Shown in pieces: positions 1 through 9,724 of a stretch of DNA of 46,001 bases. The DNA is taken from NCBI GenBank assembly GCA_025350625.1, contig JANXXL010000002.1:1-46001 (forward strand), written 5' to 3'. How positions within the stretch are numbered: position 1 is the stretch's first letter; each line of letters begins with the position of its first letter. The DNA comes from Bryobacterales bacterium. GTDB lineage: Bacteria > Acidobacteriota > Terriglobia > Bryobacterales > Bryobacteraceae. The notes under the pieces were generated by a model. The model made no database searches and had not been told where the DNA came from. It worked only from the letters and a program-made list of their open reading frames with translations. The position numbers were made by a program, and so were the translations under genes.

Positions 1-2
1 TG

Positions 3-2069
3 GTGAAGCTGGCACAGCAGCAACAGCAGAAGATGGTCGAGATTGAAGCCGCGCGCGGGACTATTTTCGACCGCACCGGAGCGCCGCTGGCCAAAACTCT
101 TCCGGCTGAATCCATTTGCATCAATCCTATGAAGATACCGGATGCCGGCGTGGCGGCCGACCTGCTATCGCGAGTGCTGGATCTGAAGCGGAAGCCGCTC
201 TACGATCGCATCGTCGTCGCCAAGGCTCACAATACTGGATTTCTGTGGGTGAAGCGCAAAGTATCCGCGGAAGATGCCGAGCGCATTCGCAGTCTGAAGC
301 TCGATTGGGTGGAGTTTCGTCCGGAGATGCGGCGCTTCTATCCGCATGGGACATTGGCCGCGCACGTACTGGGTTCGACCGGCATGGTAGACCCCGATGA
401 TGTGATCGAGCACGGCAACGGCGGCATTGAGATGAGCTTCGACGATGAGCTATCGGGACGGCCAGGCTTGGCGCGCGTTTATAACGATGTGCGGCAGAAC
501 GCGTATGATTCCGTAATTTCGCGTGCGCCCGAGCCGGGCACGAATCTGACGCTGACGCTGGATCCGAATCTGCAGTATGAAGCCGAGAAGGCGCTGGCAG
601 TCGCGATATCGAAGAGCAGCGCCAAGACGGGTTCGATTGTGTTGCTGAATCCTTATAACGGCGATATTTTGGCGATGGCCAACTATCCGGCTTACGATCC
701 CAATGGCGCCGCAGCGGGCGTTAAGGAAGTTGAGGGCGCGCGCAGCAATCTGGCTGTAGCCACGCCTTTCGAGCCCGGCAGCGTGTTCAAAGTGGTGACG
801 CTGGCGGCGGCGCTCGAGACCACCAACTTGACGCCGGATACCATCATCAATTGCGGCAACGGCACCATCAATCTGTTTGGCCGCATCATCCACGACCACA
901 ACCGGTATGCGTCGCTCAGCATGGCCGATGTACTGGCGAACTCCAGCAATATCGGAGCTATTCAGATCGGTCTCAAGGTGGGAGAGCAGAAACTCTACGA
1001 ATATGTACGGCGTTTCGGTTTTGGCCGCAAGACTGGCATTGAATTGCCGGGGGAATCGGCGGGCATGCTGCGCCGCTTAAGCCAGTGGGAGCCGAGTTCG
1101 ATCGGATCGGTGGCGATGGGTCATGAGGTAGGTGCGACTTCGCTGCAGCTCGCGCTCGCCGGCGCGATTGTCGCCAACGGCGGAATGCGCGTGAAGCCCC
1201 GCCTGGTCCTGGCGCGGCAGAAGTCCGGCGGGATCGAAGAACGCACTGTACCCGACAAGCCGGAGCGCGTGATCCGGCCGCAGACCGCCATTACCATGCG
1301 CCAGATGATGGAGGGCGTGGTGCTGCACGGCACCGGCAAACAGGCCATTCTGCGCGGTTACACTTCGGGCGGCAAGACCGGCTCGGCGCAGATTTACGAT
1401 TTTAAAGCCAAAGCCTACACGCATCATTACAACGCCAGCTTCCTGGGCTTCGCGCCGGTGTCTAATCCGCAGATTGTGATTGCGGTGACGCTGGTGGGAA
1501 CGTCCGGCGGCGGTGCGGGGTATGGCGGCGCGGTGGCGGCACCGGTATTTCGCGCGGTGGCGACGTCCGCGCTGCGCATGCTGGATGTTCCCAAGGATTT
1601 GCCGGACACCAGCCCGCGCCTGGCGAAGGCCGGCAAGCGGGACACCAACGATCTGGCTATTGCGGGGTTGGGCGCCGCACCAGTGGAACTCGCCGCCGCA
1701 ACTTCGAATCCTGGACAAGCAAGATTGAATTTCGGGCAGGATGGTTCATCCTCGATGCCCACACGATCTGTATCCTCCGTCACTCAGCCGCCGGTTAAAG
1801 AAGCCGCCGTGACTTCGACATCCGACGCTTCTCCGGGGATTTTCATCCGACCTTCCCCGGACCGGCGGCCTTTTTTAAGTGCGCAAAGGGGTATCGGCCC
1901 CAAGGTCCCCGATCTTCGCGGTCTGACGTTGCGCGCAGTGCTGGAGGAATCGGCGGCCACGGGCCTGCCCATCGACGTGCAGGGCGATGGCATGGCACGA
2001 ACGCAGGATCCGCCGCCGGGCAGCATCCTGGCGCCAGGAACCCGCGTCCACGTACAGCTTACGCGGTGA
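3..2069 (+). CDS. ftsI: FtsI-type penicillin-binding transpeptidase with C-terminal PASTA domain (5' partial)
   Basis: Septal peptidoglycan DD-transpeptidase, which cross-links stem peptides at the division site. The frame is open from the first bases and lacks the usual N-terminal membrane anchor, so the true start lies left of the window. The visible part is 688 residues. The dimerisation domain begins near residue 17 (RGTIFDRTG). The transpeptidase motifs are SVFK at 260-263 (nucleophile S260), SSN at 314-316 and KTGS at 458-461. A proline/serine-rich linker (about 535-630) leads to one PASTA module at about 635-688. PASTA modules are known to bind peptidoglycan or beta-lactams and occur on some FtsI/SpoVD-type proteins. 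It heads the visible dcw cluster, 33 nt before murE. Family is certain; FtsI rather than another class B PBP is inferred from position. Confidence 0.95.
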   Translation: MKLAQQQQQKMVEIEAARGTIFDRTGAPLAKTLPAESICINPMKIPDAGVAADLLSRVLDLKRKPLYDRIVVAKAHNTGFLWVKRKVSAEDAERIRSLKLDWVEFRPEMRRFYPHGTLAAHVLGSTGMVDPDDVIEHGNGGIEMSFDDELSGRPGLARVYNDVRQNAYDSVISRAPEPGTNLTLTLDPNLQYEAEKALAVAISKSSAKTGSIVLLNPYNGDILAMANYPAYDPNGAAAGVKEVEGARSNLAVATPFEPGSVFKVVTLAAALETTNLTPDTIINCGNGTINLFGRIIHDHNRYASLSMADVLANSSNIGAIQIGLKVGEQKLYEYVRRFGFGRKTGIELPGESAGMLRRLSQWEPSSIGSVAMGHEVGATSLQLALAGAIVANGGMRVKPRLVLARQKSGGIEERTVPDKPERVIRPQTAITMRQMMEGVVLHGTGKQAILRGYTSGGKTGSAQIYDFKAKAYTHHYNASFLGFAPVSNPQIVIAVTLVGTSGGGAGYGGAVAAPVFRAVATSALRMLDVPKDLPDTSPRLAKAGKRDTNDLAIAGLGAAPVELAAATSNPGQARLNFGQDGSSSMPTRSVSSVTQPPVKEAAVTSTSDASPGIFIRPSPDRRPFLSAQRGIGPKVPDLRGLTLRAVLEESAATGLPIDVQGDGMARTQDPPPGSILAPGTRVHVQLTR

Positions 2070-2102
2070 AGAATTGAACACGCTTTGAAAGGCCCCACCA
2101 CA

Positions 2103-3614
2103 ATGTCTTTGGCTGGGGTACTGAAAGGCGCGCAAGTGCGCGGCGAGGTGCCCCGCAAGTGGCAGGAACTCGAAGTGCGAAACCTCGAATACGATTCGCG
2201 CAAGGTGGAAAAGGATACTTTGTTTTTTGCATTTCAAGGAGCGCGCGTCGACGGACGCCAGTTTGCCCGCGAGGCGCTGGTTAGAGGCGCCTGCGCGGTG
2301 GTGAGTGAGCTGCCGCCGGCTCAGGACATGGGAGCGTCCGCCGCCCTGCCATGGATTCAGGTGGAACATGGCCGGAAAGCGTTGGCTATAGCTTCACGGA
2401 ACCTCTATGGGCGGCCCGACGAACGGCTCCTTTTTACCGGCATCACCGGCACCAACGGCAAGACCACCACGGCCTACCTGGCTGACTCGATTCTGCGGCG
2501 GGCCGCGCCACCCACTGCCATGATCGGCACGATCGAGTACCGCATGGGGGAGGAAATTCGCAAGGCGCCCAACACCACTCCCGAGTCGTTGGACGTAATC
2601 CGAATGGCGGCGGAGCTTGAGCAGCGTGGCGGGCGCTACCTCACGATGGAAGTGTCGTCGCACGGCTTGGCGCTCGCCCGGATTTACGGGATGCAGTTTC
2701 ATACGGCGGTGTTCACGAATCTGACGCGCGATCATCTGGATTTTCACCACACCATGGAAGAGTACGCAGCGGCCAAGCGTCTGCTGTTTTCGCCCGATGA
2801 GGGACCGGCGCCGCTATGGGCGGTCTTGAACGCCGATGATCCGGCGAGCAGCGGCATGCGTCCGTCGGAGAAGACACGCACCATCCTGTATGGAACCTCG
2901 GAAGCTGCGGATCTGCGAGCCGAAACCATTCGCTCGGGCTTCGAGGGTGTGCGCTTCGATGTGGTCTATCAGGGACGGCGACAAGCTATCGAATCGCCGC
3001 TCGTCGGGCGTTTTAATGTGTTGAACATTCTGGCCGCCGTCGGAGTGGGGCTAAGTTACGGGATCGACTTGGCTGCGATCGCCGAGGGAATTCGAACCTG
3101 TCCCGCAGTCCCCGGGCGCTTCGAGAGAGTCGATGGCGGACAGCCGTTCCTGGTAGTCGTCGATTACGCCCACACCGATGATGCACTGCGGAATGCGATC
3201 GAGGCAGCGCGCGAATTAACGGCCCCATCCGGCCGCGGACGCGTCATTACTCTATTCGGTTGCGGCGGCGATCGGGATCGGACCAAGCGCCCTTTGATGG
3301 GAATGGCGGCGGCGGAATTGAGCGATTTTGTGGTCGTGACCTCCGATAACCCGCGCTCCGAAGATCCGCTCGACACCATGAACGACGTGATGGTCGGGCT
3401 GGGACGCTTCGACACGCTGCACATTGCCGAGCCGGATCGCGCTAAGGCGATCTCCCGCGCCCTGGCCGAAGCCAAGGCCGGAGACGTGGTGCTGCTGGCC
3501 GGCAAAGGGCACGAGACTTATCAGATCCTGCAGGACCGTACCATCGACTTCGACGATCGTGAAACGGCGCGAAGAGAATTGCAATCTCTGGGTTATAAGA
3601 AGTATGGAGTATGA
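2103..3614 (+). CDS. murE: UDP-MurNAc-L-Ala-D-Glu:meso-diaminopimelate ligase MurE
   Basis: Cytoplasmic ATP-dependent ligase adding the third stem-peptide residue to UDP-MurNAc-L-Ala-D-Glu. It is 503 residues from ATG 2103, which has GAAAGG about 10 nt upstream. An in-frame TTG at 2085 would add six residues but has no better ribosome site. The Mur ligase P-loop GTNGKTTT lies at 116-123, the central-domain HGLALAR stretch near 187-193, and the C-terminal substrate motif DNPR at 415-418. DNPR is established as the signature of meso-diaminopimelate-adding MurE; lysine-adding enzymes differ there. So the stem peptide is predicted to contain meso-DAP, as in most Gram-negative walls. It lies between ftsI and murF (9 nt gap). 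Confidence 0.97.
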   Translation: MSLAGVLKGAQVRGEVPRKWQELEVRNLEYDSRKVEKDTLFFAFQGARVDGRQFAREALVRGACAVVSELPPAQDMGASAALPWIQVEHGRKALAIASRNLYGRPDERLLFTGITGTNGKTTTAYLADSILRRAAPPTAMIGTIEYRMGEEIRKAPNTTPESLDVIRMAAELEQRGGRYLTMEVSSHGLALARIYGMQFHTAVFTNLTRDHLDFHHTMEEYAAAKRLLFSPDEGPAPLWAVLNADDPASSGMRPSEKTRTILYGTSEAADLRAETIRSGFEGVRFDVVYQGRRQAIESPLVGRFNVLNILAAVGVGLSYGIDLAAIAEGIRTCPAVPGRFERVDGGQPFLVVVDYAHTDDALRNAIEAARELTAPSGRGRVITLFGCGGDRDRTKRPLMGMAAAELSDFVVVTSDNPRSEDPLDTMNDVMVGLGRFDTLHIAEPDRAKAISRALAEAKAGDVVLLAGKGHETYQILQDRTIDFDDRETARRELQSLGYKKYGV

Positions 3615-3623
3615 AAAGGAGCG

Positions 3624-5000
3624 ATGAAATTTCCCCTGCGAGCGGTGGCGCAGGCGCTGGGCGTGAGCCTTCCGGTTTCGAGTGCCGTAGCGGACGCGAT
3701 GGTCACAGGCTGGTCAATCGATTCGCGCACCTTGCAATCGGGCGATCTCTTCATCGCATTGCGGGGTCCGCTCCATGACGGGCACGCGCATCTGGCCGAG
3801 GTCTTTGATAAAGGCGCGGTGGCTGCAGTGGTTCAACAACCAAGCGAAACCAGGGGCACGTATTTGCAGGTCGGCGACACGCTACGCGCGCTGCAACAAG
3901 TTGCGGGCTGGGCGCGCCGGGAATGGCGGGGGAAGCTGGTGGCGGTAACCGGCAGCGCCGGTAAGACCACCACCAAGGATTTAATCGCTGAAATGCTGGC
4001 AACGAAAATGGTGACGGATAAGACTCAGGGCAATCTGAACAACCACGTTGGACTTCCGCTCTCTCTGCTGCGTTTGGAAGAGACGGCGCGGGTGGCGGTG
4101 GTGGAAATGGGCATGAATCACGCGGGAGAGATTCGCGAATTGGCGGCCATCGCCCGTGCCGACGTGGGAGTGGTGACTAACGTGGGCTACGCGCACATCG
4201 AAAATTTCGATTCCATCGAAGATATCGCGGCTGCCAAGCGGGAACTGGTAGAGGCGCTGGGCGATGAGGGAACAGCGGTGTTAAATGCCGACGACGCGCG
4301 GGTGGCGACGTTTGGCCGAAGCCACCAGGGGCGCACCATTCTTTATGGGCAGTCGCCCGCGGCCGAAGTGCGGGCCGAAGATGTGGAATACTCCCGCGGC
4401 GATGGAACTCCGGGCGTGCGGTTCCGGGTGGGTCCCGTGCACTTTGAGTCTGCGCTGACGGGGCGCCACAGCGTGTCGAATCTTGTGGCGGGAATCGCGG
4501 TAGCAGGTGTGTATGGAATCGCCCCGCAAGGGCTGCGGGAAAAGGTGAAACAGTTGATGCCGGCGAAGATGCGCGGCGAGCGCATCGAGCACAACGGCGT
4601 TTTGATTTATGACGATTGCTACAACTCCAATCCAGATGCGGTGCGGGCCATGCTGGAGGTCCTGCGCGACACTCCGGCGCGGAGGCGCATCGCAGTTCTG
4701 GGGGAGATGCTCGAACTCGGCCGCTGGGCCGAGCCCTTGCATCGCGACGTAGGCAACTACGCAGCGGTGTGCGGTTTGGATGTGCTCGTTGGAATTCGCG
4801 GCGCCGCCTGTCACATGGTGGACGCGGTCAAGCGTGCCGGCCTTACAGCCGCCGCCGCGTTTTTTTTCGACGATCCGGTGGAAGCGGGGCGCCTGCTGCG
4901 AACTCTGGCGCAGCCGGGTGACGCCATCCTATTCAAGGGCTCGCGGGGGGTACATGTCGAACGCGCGATGGAAGAGTTCCTGAATCTGGCCGGAAGTTGA
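3624..5000 (+). CDS. murF: UDP-MurNAc-tripeptide:D-Ala-D-Ala ligase MurF
   Basis: Adds D-Ala-D-Ala to UDP-MurNAc-tripeptide, completing the cytoplasmic pentapeptide precursor. It is 458 residues, the usual length. ATG 3624 follows an AAGGAG ribosome site at 3614-3619 that overlaps the murE stop. The N-terminal substrate domain contains the DSRTLQSGDLF segment (about 31-41). The P-loop is GSAGKTTT (about 111-118), NNHVGLPLSLL follows near 133, and the C-terminal domain has the family segment YNSNPDAVRAM near residue 332. It is followed 3 nt later by mraY. No D-Ala-D-Ala ligase gene (ddl) is present in this cluster, so its dipeptide substrate must come from a gene elsewhere. Confidence 0.97.
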   Translation: MKFPLRAVAQALGVSLPVSSAVADAMVTGWSIDSRTLQSGDLFIALRGPLHDGHAHLAEVFDKGAVAAVVQQPSETRGTYLQVGDTLRALQQVAGWARREWRGKLVAVTGSAGKTTTKDLIAEMLATKMVTDKTQGNLNNHVGLPLSLLRLEETARVAVVEMGMNHAGEIRELAAIARADVGVVTNVGYAHIENFDSIEDIAAAKRELVEALGDEGTAVLNADDARVATFGRSHQGRTILYGQSPAAEVRAEDVEYSRGDGTPGVRFRVGPVHFESALTGRHSVSNLVAGIAVAGVYGIAPQGLREKVKQLMPAKMRGERIEHNGVLIYDDCYNSNPDAVRAMLEVLRDTPARRRIAVLGEMLELGRWAEPLHRDVGNYAAVCGLDVLVGIRGAACHMVDAVKRAGLTAAAAFFFDDPVEAGRLLRTLAQPGDAILFKGSRGVHVERAMEEFLNLAGS

Positions 5001-5003
5001 GGG

Positions 5004-6137
5004 ATGTTCTACTGGCTGTTCTTCGAAAAACTGTTTCGCTACTACTCGCCTTTCCGGGTGTTTCAATACTCGACATTCCGTACCGGAATGGCGACTCTGA
5101 CGGCAATGCTACTGTCAATCGCGCTCGGACCGTGGCTGATCGCCCGCCTGTGCGCATTCCAGATCGGCCAGCACATCCGCGAAGACGGGCCGCAATCGCA
5201 CCACAAGAAGGCGGGCACTCCCACTATGGGCGGCCTGCTGATCTGCGTTTCGATTATCGTGCCGACTTTGCTCTGGTCCGACCTTCGCGATCCCGCCGTA
5301 TGGGTTGCGCTGGCGGGCCTGGTGAGCTTCGGCGCGGTCGGATTCCTGGACGATTACACGAAAATCCGCAACAAACGCAATCTGGGCCTGACGGTGCGAT
5401 GGAAACTGGCGCTGGAAGTGCTGGCGGCGCTGCTGATAGGGGTGCTGCTGCTGGCGATGAACGCGCGCGGCGTTTATTCCACCAGCATGAACGTGCCGTT
5501 CGACAAGAATTTCAAACCGGACCTGCTGATTTCGGCCTGGCTGCACAACCCTTGGACCTATCCGCTGGCCTTCTCGGCTTTCTTCGCTTTTCTGATGCTG
5601 GTGCTGGTGGGCGCGTCGAACGCGGTGAACCTGACCGACGGATTGGACGGACTTGCCATTGGCTTGATGGTAATCGCCGCCGGCGCGATGACGGCGCTTT
5701 CCTACTTGAGCGGCCACGCGGATTTTGCGCGCTACCTGGAGCTATCGCGCACGCCCGGAGCGAGCGAGCTGACCATCTTTTGCGGGGCAATGACAGGGGC
5801 TTCGCTCGGATTCCTTTGGTACAACGCCCATCCGGCGGAAGTATTCATGGGCGACGTGGGGTCGCTCGCATTGGGTGGAGGGCTGGGTGTAGTGGCGGTG
5901 CTGCTCAAACAGGAAATCCTGCTGCTATTCATCGGCGGGGTATTCGTGATCGAAGCCATGTCGGTGATCCTGCAGGTGGTGAGCTTCAAAACGCGCGGCA
6001 AGCGGATCTTCAAAATGGCCCCGCTGCATCATCATTTCGAGCAGATCGGTTGGCAGGAATCGAAGATCATCGCGCGCTTCTGGATTGTGGGCCTGATCCT
6101 GGCATTATTCGCGCTGACGACGCTGAAACTGAGATGA
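5004..6137 (+). CDS. mraY: Phospho-MurNAc-pentapeptide translocase MraY
   Basis: Integral membrane enzyme transferring phospho-MurNAc-pentapeptide to undecaprenyl phosphate, giving lipid I. It is 377 residues with about ten hydrophobic segments. Family signatures in order: GTPTMGG (about 72-78), the Mg-binding aspartates in LDDYTK (about 115-120), NAVNLTDGLDGLA (about 206-218), FMGDVGSLALGG (about 281-292) and the HHHFE motif (about 339-343). ATG 5004 sits 3 nt after the murF stop, so translation is probably coupled. The stop overlaps the murD start (ATGA). An alternative + frame stays open over most of this gene, but it is a GC-rich shadow that merely runs into the murD frame. Confidence 0.97.
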   Translation: MFYWLFFEKLFRYYSPFRVFQYSTFRTGMATLTAMLLSIALGPWLIARLCAFQIGQHIREDGPQSHHKKAGTPTMGGLLICVSIIVPTLLWSDLRDPAVWVALAGLVSFGAVGFLDDYTKIRNKRNLGLTVRWKLALEVLAALLIGVLLLAMNARGVYSTSMNVPFDKNFKPDLLISAWLHNPWTYPLAFSAFFAFLMLVLVGASNAVNLTDGLDGLAIGLMVIAAGAMTALSYLSGHADFARYLELSRTPGASELTIFCGAMTGASLGFLWYNAHPAEVFMGDVGSLALGGGLGVVAVLLKQEILLLFIGGVFVIEAMSVILQVVSFKTRGKRIFKMAPLHHHFEQIGWQESKIIARFWIVGLILALFALTTLKLR

Positions 6138-7462
6138 AACTCGAGGGCGCAAAAGTCGTAGTGGTGGGCATGGCGCGCAGCGGCGTGGCGGCGGTCGAAT
6201 TGTTGCGTGAGAAAGGCGCCAGCGTGCGGGCCGTGGATCAGAATCCGCTGAGTGAGCCCGGCATCCACATCGAACCTCAAACCGAAGAATCTTTTTTGGA
6301 CGCGCAGATGATTGTTTTGTCCCCCGGAGTTCCCCCCGATTTGGATGTTCTTGAAGGAGCCCGGCAGCGCGGCATACCGGTGATCGGTGACCTGGAACTA
6401 GCGAGCTGGTATCTCGAAGGGGAGATCATCGGCATCACCGGCTCGAACGGAAAGACAACCACCACCGCACTCACCGGTCATATACTCGGGCAGACCGGAA
6501 TTCCGGCGCAGGTGGGCGGAAACATCGGCACGCCGCCCGCGTCCCTGGTCAGGACTTCGCGGCCAGGGCAGTGGAATGTGCTGGAGCTTTCGAGTTTTCA
6601 GCTCGAAACCACCGATACTTTTCGCGCGCATATAGGTGCAGCGCTGAATGTAACTCCCGATCATCTGGATCGCCACGGGACGATGGAACGCTACGCAGAC
6701 GCCAAGGGCCGCTTGTTCGACACCCAACACCCAGGAGATTTCAAGGTGTTGAATGCCGACGATCCGATCTGCGAGAGTTATGCCCGGCGCGGTGACGGCG
6801 CCGTAGTCTGGTTCAGCTCGACGCGGGAAATATCGCCGGGGAGCTTTCTGTCCCAGGGCAACATTGTGTTGAATGGAACCGCTCTAATGAAAACTTCTGA
6901 GGTCCCGTTGCGGGGGACGCACAACCTGGAAAACACCATGGCGGCCGCCGCGATGGCAAGTTTAGCGGGAGCCACCCATGCGCAAATCCGCTCGGCGGTG
7001 ATGACGTTTCCGGGCGTCGAGCATCGTCTCGAGTTTGTGCGCCGACTGGCAGGAGTCGACTGGTACAACGATTCAAAAGCCACTAACGTAGACGCGACGC
7101 TCAAAGCGATCGCCGCGTTTGAGGGCGGGTTGTGGGTGATTCTCGGTGGCAAGGACAAAAACAGCGACTATTCGATTCTGGCCAGCCCGTTGCGCGCGAA
7201 AGCCCGCGAAGCACTCTTGATCGGTGCGGCTGCGGACAAAATCGAGAGCCAGTTGCGCGGCTCGGTACCGCTCATGCGCTGCGGTACTCTCGGAGCCGCG
7301 GTGGCTGAAGCACATGCGCACGCGAAACCCGGCGACACGGTGCTGCTGGCCCCGGCTTGCGCCAGCTTCGATCAGTTTGAGAATTTCGAGCAGCGAGGCC
7401 GCGAATTCAAGCGGCTGGTGGCTCAATTGCCGGAGAGCGGCGGAGAGATGCAGCATGGCTAG
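6134..7462 (+). CDS. murD: UDP-MurNAc-L-Ala:D-Glu ligase MurD
   Basis: Cytoplasmic ligase adding D-glutamate to UDP-MurNAc-L-alanine. It is 442 residues from ATG 6134, which overlaps the mraY stop by 4 nt. The N-terminal Rossmann-like domain begins VVVVGMARSGVAA (about 9-21). The P-loop is GSNGKTTTT (about 104-112). The linker to the C-terminal domain carries HRLEFV and then YNDSKATNVDA, which is typical of MurD (about 297-320). The frame is also open leftward through mraY, but that extension has no homology to MurD and is rejected. Its 3' end overlaps ftsW by 8 nt. Confidence 0.96.
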   Translation: MKLEGAKVVVVGMARSGVAAVELLREKGASVRAVDQNPLSEPGIHIEPQTEESFLDAQMIVLSPGVPPDLDVLEGARQRGIPVIGDLELASWYLEGEIIGITGSNGKTTTTALTGHILGQTGIPAQVGGNIGTPPASLVRTSRPGQWNVLELSSFQLETTDTFRAHIGAALNVTPDHLDRHGTMERYADAKGRLFDTQHPGDFKVLNADDPICESYARRGDGAVVWFSSTREISPGSFLSQGNIVLNGTALMKTSEVPLRGTHNLENTMAAAAMASLAGATHAQIRSAVMTFPGVEHRLEFVRRLAGVDWYNDSKATNVDATLKAIAAFEGGLWVILGGKDKNSDYSILASPLRAKAREALLIGAAADKIESQLRGSVPLMRCGTLGAAVAEAHAHAKPGDTVLLAPACASFDQFENFEQRGREFKRLVAQLPESGGEMQHG

Positions 7463-8597
7463 ATTACGCACTGACTGGATTTTGTTCCTGACGATCGTCG
7501 CCATGGTCTTCTTCGGTTTGGTGATGCTTTACAGCGCGTCGAGCGCGGTAGCCGAGTTGCGCTATCACGTCGCACCCTACTATTTCGTAGTGCGTCAGAT
7601 CGGCTGGGCGGCGGTTTCTTTCCTAGTCTTGATGTATTTCAAGCGCATGGATTATCGCCGGCTCAATTCGCCAGCGTGGGCCTTTTCGGGACTGGGCGTA
7701 GTGCTGGGGCTTTTGGTATTGGTCTATTTCGTCGATCCCCACACGCACCGCTGGTTCAAGCTTCCCGGAGTCGGATCCTTCCAGCCATCGGAATTCGCCA
7801 AGCCTGCGCTGATTCTGTTTCTCGCGTACTTCATCGCGCGGCGCGCGCACATCATTAATGACCGGCGAACGCTGAAGCAGGCACTGGTAGCCGTCTTGAT
7901 GCTCGGCTTCATGGTGGTGGTGGCGGATCTTGGCACCGCGTTGGTTCCGGTGATCACGGCTGTCATTGTCTTTTGGATCGCGGGCCTGGAGGGCAAATAC
8001 ATGCTGCGGGTGGGGCTGATCGCCACGGCCTTGATCGTTGCGGCGGTGGCTTCGCGCGGGTACCGGCTGGGCCGGATTATCGCTTACGTCGATCCCGACT
8101 ACACCAAGATAGAAGTCATCGATCCGGGCGGCCGTCTCAAAGCTTACATCCAACGCTCCACCAGCGTGCGCGACGCCAGCTATCAGCCGCGGCAATCGAG
8201 GATCGCAGTCGGGACCGGCGGGGTTCTCGGCATGGGTTTGATGCAGGGAAAGCAGAAGCTGATGTTTCTGCCGGATGCGCACACCGATTTCATTTTTGCG
8301 ACGGTGGGCGAAGAGCTGGGCCTGTGGGGATCGACGGCGGTGATCCTCGGATTTCTGGTGATCCTGTGGCGTGGCGCTCGGCTGTTTATGCTGGCTCGCG
8401 ACGATTTCGGGAAGTATCTGGCTCTGGGCGTGACGGTTTCGATTGTGGTCCAGGCATTGATCAACATGAGCGTGGTCGTGGGGATCGCACCCACTAAAGG
8501 GTTCCCGCTCCCCATGATTAGTTTCGGCGGCAGTTCATTATTGAGCACGCTGGCATCGCTCGGAATGCTTTTAAGCGTGAGTGAAAATGAGGGGTGA
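7455..8597 (+). CDS. ftsW: Lipid II polymerase / SEDS-family division protein FtsW
   Basis: Polytopic SEDS protein; in the family it is the septal peptidoglycan glycosyltransferase that works with the FtsI transpeptidase. It is 380 residues from ATG 7455. The open frame extends left into murD, but only from MARLRTDW does the protein resemble FtsW, and an overlapping start fits the rest of the operon. About ten transmembrane segments are visible. Family segments are the region around QSRIAVGTGG (about 245-254), LPDAHTDFIFA (about 272-282) and the C-terminal PMISFGGSS (about 352-360). The stop overlaps the GTG start of murG (GTGA). FtsW rather than RodA is chosen from the dcw position. Confidence 0.95.
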   Translation: MARLRTDWILFLTIVAMVFFGLVMLYSASSAVAELRYHVAPYYFVVRQIGWAAVSFLVLMYFKRMDYRRLNSPAWAFSGLGVVLGLLVLVYFVDPHTHRWFKLPGVGSFQPSEFAKPALILFLAYFIARRAHIINDRRTLKQALVAVLMLGFMVVVADLGTALVPVITAVIVFWIAGLEGKYMLRVGLIATALIVAAVASRGYRLGRIIAYVDPDYTKIEVIDPGGRLKAYIQRSTSVRDASYQPRQSRIAVGTGGVLGMGLMQGKQKLMFLPDAHTDFIFATVGEELGLWGSTAVILGFLVILWRGARLFMLARDDFGKYLALGVTVSIVVQALINMSVVVGIAPTKGFPLPMISFGGSSLLSTLASLGMLLSVSENEG

Positions 8598-9700
8598 AGT
8601 TGTCGCGCACATTTGTCATGACCGGGGGAGGCACTGGCGGGCACGTGCTTCCCGCTCTGGCAGTGGCGCGCGAGCTGCGGGCGCGAGGACATCAGGTGCG
8701 CTTCGTGGGTGTCGAGCGGGGCATGGAAGCCAAGCTCGTTCCGGCGGAGAATTTTCCCATCGACTGGATCGAGATTGGCGGCTTGAACCGCGTCGGGATC
8801 AAGCAGACGCTGACGTCCCTGAGCGAATTGCCATTCAGCGTCTGGCAGGCCGCGCGAATTCTGGACCGCGCCGCGCCGGCTGCGGTGTTTTCGACCGGCG
8901 GGTATGTGGCAGGGCCGGTGTTGCTGGCTGCAGTGTGGAAGCGCATACCGATCGTGATCATGGAGCCCAACGCCATTCCGGGGTTTACACATCGGCACCT
9001 GGCGCGCTTTGTCTCGCGCGCGCTGGTGAGCTTCGCCGAAACCGGGCGCTGGTTCCCCAAAGGCCGCACAGAAGTCACTGGACTCCCCATTCGCGAAGAA
9101 TTCTTCGCGGTGCCCGTGAAGCCGCGGGGGGCAGTGGCCACGGTATTGATAACGGGAGGCAGTCAGGGATCGCGAACCCTCAATCGCGCCGCGGAAGCAA
9201 GTTGGCCGCTGTGGAGCAGAGATAAAGTGCGGCTGATTCACCAAACCGGATCGCGAATGTATGCGGAACTGGCGCCGAAATTTCACGAGTCGGGTATGCC
9301 GGGAGAAATCGCCGAGTTTCTTGGGGACATGCCAGGCGCGTTCGCCCAAGCCGACCTCGTGGTGAGCCGGGCGGGTATGGGCGCCGTGAGCGAATTGGCG
9401 GCGGCGGCCAAGCCCTCGATTCTAGTGCCGCTCCCCGGAGCCAGCGATCAACATCAATTGAAGAATGCGCAGGCGCTTGAAGAGGCCGGAGCGGCATGGA
9501 TGGTGCTGGATCGGGAAATGACGGGTGCGCGTCTCGTAGAAGAGGTTACCAAACTGATCGATACCCCGGGATTATTAGCAGAAATGGCTGCGGCGGCGAA
9601 AGCCTTTGCGAAACCCGGAGCGGCGCGCCGGGCCGCGGATGTACTGGAGTCAATCGGCTCCGCAAATTCCAGCGTTGAGGCCATTGACACGCACTCATGA
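8594..9700 (+). CDS. murG: Lipid II synthase MurG (UDP-GlcNAc transferase)
   Basis: Membrane-peripheral GT28 glycosyltransferase that adds GlcNAc to lipid I, forming lipid II. It is 368 residues with a GTG start at 8594 overlapping the ftsW stop by 4 nt. The three glycine-rich loops are visible: GGGTGGHVLPAL (about 13-24), STGGYVAGP (about 97-105) and TGGSQGSRTLN (about 186-196). The UDP-GlcNAc-binding C-domain has SRAGMGAVSELAA (about 257-269) and the PLPGASDQHQ motif (about 279-288). Its substrate UDP-GlcNAc depends on GlmS, which is encoded at 14851-16704. murC follows after 24 nt. Confidence 0.96.
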   Translation: MKLSRTFVMTGGGTGGHVLPALAVARELRARGHQVRFVGVERGMEAKLVPAENFPIDWIEIGGLNRVGIKQTLTSLSELPFSVWQAARILDRAAPAAVFSTGGYVAGPVLLAAVWKRIPIVIMEPNAIPGFTHRHLARFVSRALVSFAETGRWFPKGRTEVTGLPIREEFFAVPVKPRGAVATVLITGGSQGSRTLNRAAEASWPLWSRDKVRLIHQTGSRMYAELAPKFHESGMPGEIAEFLGDMPGAFAQADLVVSRAGMGAVSELAAAAKPSILVPLPGASDQHQLKNAQALEEAGAAWMVLDREMTGARLVEEVTKLIDTPGLLAEMAAAAKAFAKPGAARRAADVLESIGSANSSVEAIDTHS

Positions 9701-9724
9701 AAGCCGAAACAATACAGTATTAAA

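Noticed and set aside
4997..6133. Long + frame open over mraY and continuous with murD
   Set aside because: The mraY frame has all the family motifs; the alternative is arginine-rich and without homology. The real murD starts at 6134.
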